Shown here: piece by piece, positions 61,301 to 64,000 of the stretch
How positions within the stretch are numbered: the first letter of the stretch is position 1
How the letters are laid out: each line of letters begins with the position of its first letter
Assembly: GCF_022682495.2 (NCBI RefSeq)
Contig: NW_026527273.1
Location: forward strand, 1 to 64,000
Reading direction: 5' to 3'
Source of the DNA: Desmodus rotundus
Taxonomy: Eukaryota > Chordata > Mammalia > Chiroptera > Phyllostomidae
Length of the DNA: 64,000 bases
Notes under the pieces: generated by a model
Told to the model about the DNA's origin: nothing
Seen by the model: the letters and a program-made list of their open reading frames with translations, nothing else
The model's database searches: none
Translations under genes and position numbers: made by a program

Positions 61301-64000
61301 CACCATGGACAGGAGGCCGCGGATGCCTTCACGGGGAGGGGGTTGAGGCTCTGGGGGACCCGGGTAGCAGCGGTCTCGCTCCCTTGGGGCGTGGTTTTGC
61401 TCAGACTTTAGAGAGTTGAAACCGCTGGGTCCTGGTTGGCCGCCTCGGGGAGGGTGGGGCCGTTGGAGCCCAAGGAAGACTCTTAGCCACAGAGGAGGGA
61501 GCAGGCCTGAGTCCCCAGGGAGAACTCTTCCACGGGCCTGCGACCCGCCCGCCCGGTCCATCTCCATCTGGCATGGAACCGTGGCCGGCCCCGCGCCCCG
61601 GCCCCAGGTGCCCAGGTCTTCCCGGGGCACTCTGCCTCTGCGGGGGTGGGAGACCTGCTGCAAAGGATGGTCCGCGGGAAAACGCGCCGTCCTGTGCGGT
61701 GCAGGGAGGGCTTCCGGGTCCCGGGACCGAGCCCAGGGACCTTGTGAACCCCGCCTGATATCTCAAGGGTGGGGCCCGTGACCCCGAGGGAGACCTGAGT
61801 TGGGGGGACTGCCTGCGCATGCGCGGCCCCTGGACTTGGCCTGAAACCAGCCAGCCGCTGCTCGGACAAAAGCCATCTCCTGGGGGCCTCCCCCCTGTTC
61901 TTCCATCCGTAAAGGGGGACCCCTTTACGGATGGAAGAACAGGGGGATCTTCACAGTGGTGGGGACCAGACGGAGGGGTCTGCGTGTTTCCCGCCACGTA
62001 GGCCTGTTGCTCGCACCCCGGCCCCATGTGTCCCAGCCCCATGGAGGCCGAAGGCCGCTCATCGCGGAATGCAGGTGTCCTGCCGTGATCCGGGGGTCTG
62101 GCCGGGCACTGCCCGGGTCAGAGAGAGCGCCTGGGCCCCGAAGGAGCCCCCTGGAAATCCCGGGGTCTGGACCTAGTGGCTCCTGGGGCTTCCCCAGGCT
62201 CCTGCCATGGGGCCTGGTTCTGGGCAGGTGAATGCCATTTGCGGACACCATGGACAGGAGGCCGCGGATGCCTTCACGGGGAGGGGGTTGCAGCTCTGGG
62301 GGACCCGGGTAGCAGCGGTCTCGCTCCCTTGGGGCTTGGTTTAGCTCAGACTTTAGAGAATTGAAGCCGCTGGGTCCTGGTTGGCCGCCTCGGGGCAGGG
62401 TGTGGCCGTTGGACCCCAAGGAAGACTCTTAGCCACGGAGGAGGGCGCAGGCCTGAGTCCCCAGGGAGAACTCTTCCACGGGCCTGCGACCCACCCGCCC
62501 GGTCCATCTCCATCTGGCATGGAACCGTGGCCGGCCCCGCGCCCCGGCCCCAGGTGCCCAGGTCTTCCCGGGGCACTCTGCCTCTGCGGGGGTGGGAGAC
62601 CTGCTGCAAAGGATGGTCCGCGGGAAAACGCGCCGTCCTGTGCGGTGCAGGGAGGGCTTCCGGGTCCCGGGACCGAGCCCAGGGACCTTGTGAACCCCGC
62701 CTGATATCTCAAGGGTGGGGCCCGTGGCCCCGAGGGAGACCTGAGTTGGGGGGACTGCCTGCGCATGCGCGGCCCCTGGACTTGGCCTGAAACCAGCCAG
62801 CCGCTGCTCGGACAAAAGCCATCTCCTGGGGGCCTCCCCCCTGTTCTTCCATCCGTAAAGGGGGACCCCTTTACGGATGGAAGAACAGGGGGATCTTCAC
62901 AGTGGTGGGGACCAGACGGAGGGGTCTGCGTGTTTCCCGCCACGTAGGCCTGTTGCTCGCACCCCGGCCCCATGTGTCCCAGCCCCATGGAGGCCGAAGG
63001 CCGCTCATCGCGGAATGCAGGTGTCCTGCCGTGATCCGGGGGTCTGGCCGGGCACTGCCCGGGTCAGAGAGAGCGCCTGGGCCCCGAAGGAGCCCCCTGG
63101 AAATCCCGGGGTCTGGACCTAGTGGCTCCTGGGGCTTCCCCAGGCTCCTGCCATGGGGCCTGGTTCTGGGCAGGTGAATGCCATTTGCGGACACCATGGA
63201 CAGGAGGCCGCGGATGCCTTCACGGGGAGGGGGTTGCAGCTCTGGGGGACCCGGGTAGCAGCGGTCTCGCTCCCTTGGGGCGTGGTTTTGCTCAGACTTT
63301 AGAGAGTTGAAACCGCTGGGTCCTGGTTGGCCGCCTCGGGGAGGGTGGGGCCGTTGGAGCCCAAGGAAGACTCTTAGCCACAGAGGAGGGAGCAGGCCTG
63401 AGTCCCCAGGGAGAACTCTTCTAGGGGCCTGCGACCCGCCCGCCCGGTCCATCTCCATCTGGCATGGAACCGTGGCCGGCCCCGCGCCCCGGCCCCAGGT
63501 GCCCAGGTCTTCCCGGGGCACTCTGCCTCTGCGGGGGTGGGAGACCTGCTGCAAAGGATGGTCCGCGGGAAAACGCGCCGTCCTGTGCGGTGCAGGGAGG
63601 GCTTCCGGGTCCCGGGACCGAGCCCAGGGACCTTGTGAACCCCGCCTGATATCTCAAGGGTGGGGCCCGTGGCCCCGAGGGAGGCCTGAGTTGGGGGGAC
63701 TGCCTGCGCATGCGCGGCCCCTGGACTTGGCCTGAAACCAGCCAGCCGCTGCTCGGACAAAAGCCATCTCCTGGGGGCCTCCCCCCTGTTCTTCCATCCG
63801 TAAAGGGGGACCCCTTTACGGATGGAAGAACAGGGGGATCTTCACAGTGGTGGGGACCAGACGGAGGGGTCTGCGTGTTTCCCGCCACGTAGGCCTGTTG
63901 CTCGCACTCCGGCCCCATGTGTCCCAGCCCCATGGAGGCCGAAGGCCGCTCATCGCGGAATGCAGGTGTCCTGCCGTGATCCGGGGGTCTGGCCGGGCAC

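Larger units (their letters stand above)
15734..64000. repeat. GC-rich tandem array (macrosatellite), open at the right edge
   Basis: From 'gggaagtgtggcccatggga' at 15,734 to the window end, one core sequence repeats without interruption. Landmarks recur in fixed order: a 'gtggcccatgggaaat'-like block, a 23-bp minisatellite segment, an NRF1-like GCGCATGCGC, 'agccatctcctgggggcctc', a 'gatggaagaa' anchor, and a caggtgtcctg block. The left 6.5 kb is diverged and variable in unit length (560-1046 bp). From 23,169 onward the units are nearly identical and 944-946 bp long. The body is rich in intact CpG, in contrast with the flank. Human DXZ4 and D4Z4 are conceptually similar GC-rich macrosatellites, but I see no sequence relationship. 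Confidence 0.97.
23169..64000. repeat. Homogenised 945-bp macrosatellite, 44 unit starts
   Basis: Unit starts (A of the anchor ATGGAAGAAC): 23169, 24115, 25061, 26007, 26952, 27898, 28844, 29790, 30735, 31679, 32624, 33569, 34515, 35460, 36406, 37350, 38296, 39242, 40188, 41134, 42079, 43025, 43970, 44914, 45859, 46803, 47749, 48694, 49640, 50586, 51531, 52477, 53422, 54368, 55313, 56259, 57204, 58149, 59095, 60040, 60986, 61931, 62877, 63822 (last one partial). Steps are 944-946 bp. A common 945/946 difference is ggggagggtg versus ggggcagggtg about 450 bp into the unit. Relative to the start, the palindrome is at -40 to +15, the NRF1-like motif at -117 to -107, the 380-bp segment at about +230 to +610 and the single 23-bp element at about +772. 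Units differ by a limited set of shared variants (gcttggtttagctc or gcgtggttttgctc; cttccacggg or cttctagggg). Confidence 0.98.

Noticed and set aside
22645..63933. Hundreds of overlapping open frames in the array as genes
   Set aside because: They occur on both strands and in several frames at the same positions, track GC richness, and change frame with 1-bp unit-length differences. No domain, signal or consistent start is visible.
15734..64000. Ribosomal DNA intergenic spacer repeats
   Set aside because: There is no rRNA coding sequence, terminator box array or promoter that I can recognise, and unit structure and flanks (L1, SINE, ERV) do not fit an rDNA locus.
15734..64000. Centromeric or telomeric satellite
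   Set aside because: The unit is long, very GC-rich and non-AT, and no TTAGGG tract is present. The edge lies in ordinary interspersed-repeat sequence. A pericentromeric or subtelomeric location cannot be excluded but is not shown.

Overview
The window is eukaryotic, mammalian genomic DNA, most probably from a bat. Two tRNA-derived SINEs (2961-3175 and 12140-12348) match the chiropteran Ves family. They sit among mammalian LINE-1, LINE-2, MIR and endogenous retrovirus remnants. I recognise no intact protein-coding gene, no RNA gene and no CRISPR array. The many open frames in the GC-rich part are a by-product of composition and repetition.

Region 1 (1 to about 15,733) is ordinary, CpG-poor interspersed-repeat sequence. 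It holds MIR fragments, two opposed L1 3' ends, a Ves SINE inside an L1 3' UTR, an L2-like piece, a minus-strand bat L1 3' end (9195-9960), a second Ves SINE with a clear target-site duplication, and a decayed class I endogenous retrovirus fragment (about 13,480-14,400, minus strand). A short open frame of unclear origin lies next to the array edge.

Region 2 (15,734 to 22,224) is the diverged edge of a GC-rich tandem array. Its ten units share one core of about 560 bp. They differ mainly in the copy number of an internal 23-bp minisatellite (1, 5, 6 or 22 copies), whose consensus carries the E-box palindrome GGTCACGTGACC. Each unit also has an NRF1-like GCGCATGCGC motif, usually mutated.

Region 3 (22,225 to the window end) is a highly homogenised macrosatellite. 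One hybrid unit (22,225-23,168) is followed by 44 unit starts spaced 944-946 bp (mean 945.4). The array runs off the right end. The 945-bp unit equals the 560-bp core, with one 23-bp repeat, plus about 380 bp of additional sequence. Every unit carries a 56-bp near-perfect palindrome (27-bp arms, 2-bp spacer) that the edge units lack. Nearly every unit (42 of 44) has an exact TGCGCATGCGC. Shared private variants show duplications of 2 units and blocks displaced by 14 units (13,235 bp) and 26 units (about 24,580 bp).

The main candidate for something undescribed is this macrosatellite. It appears to have moved from an E-box-rich minisatellite form to a form that keeps the NRF1 motif and gained a palindrome, and then expanded. 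Function is unproven; all statements about binding, transcription or structure are inference from motifs.
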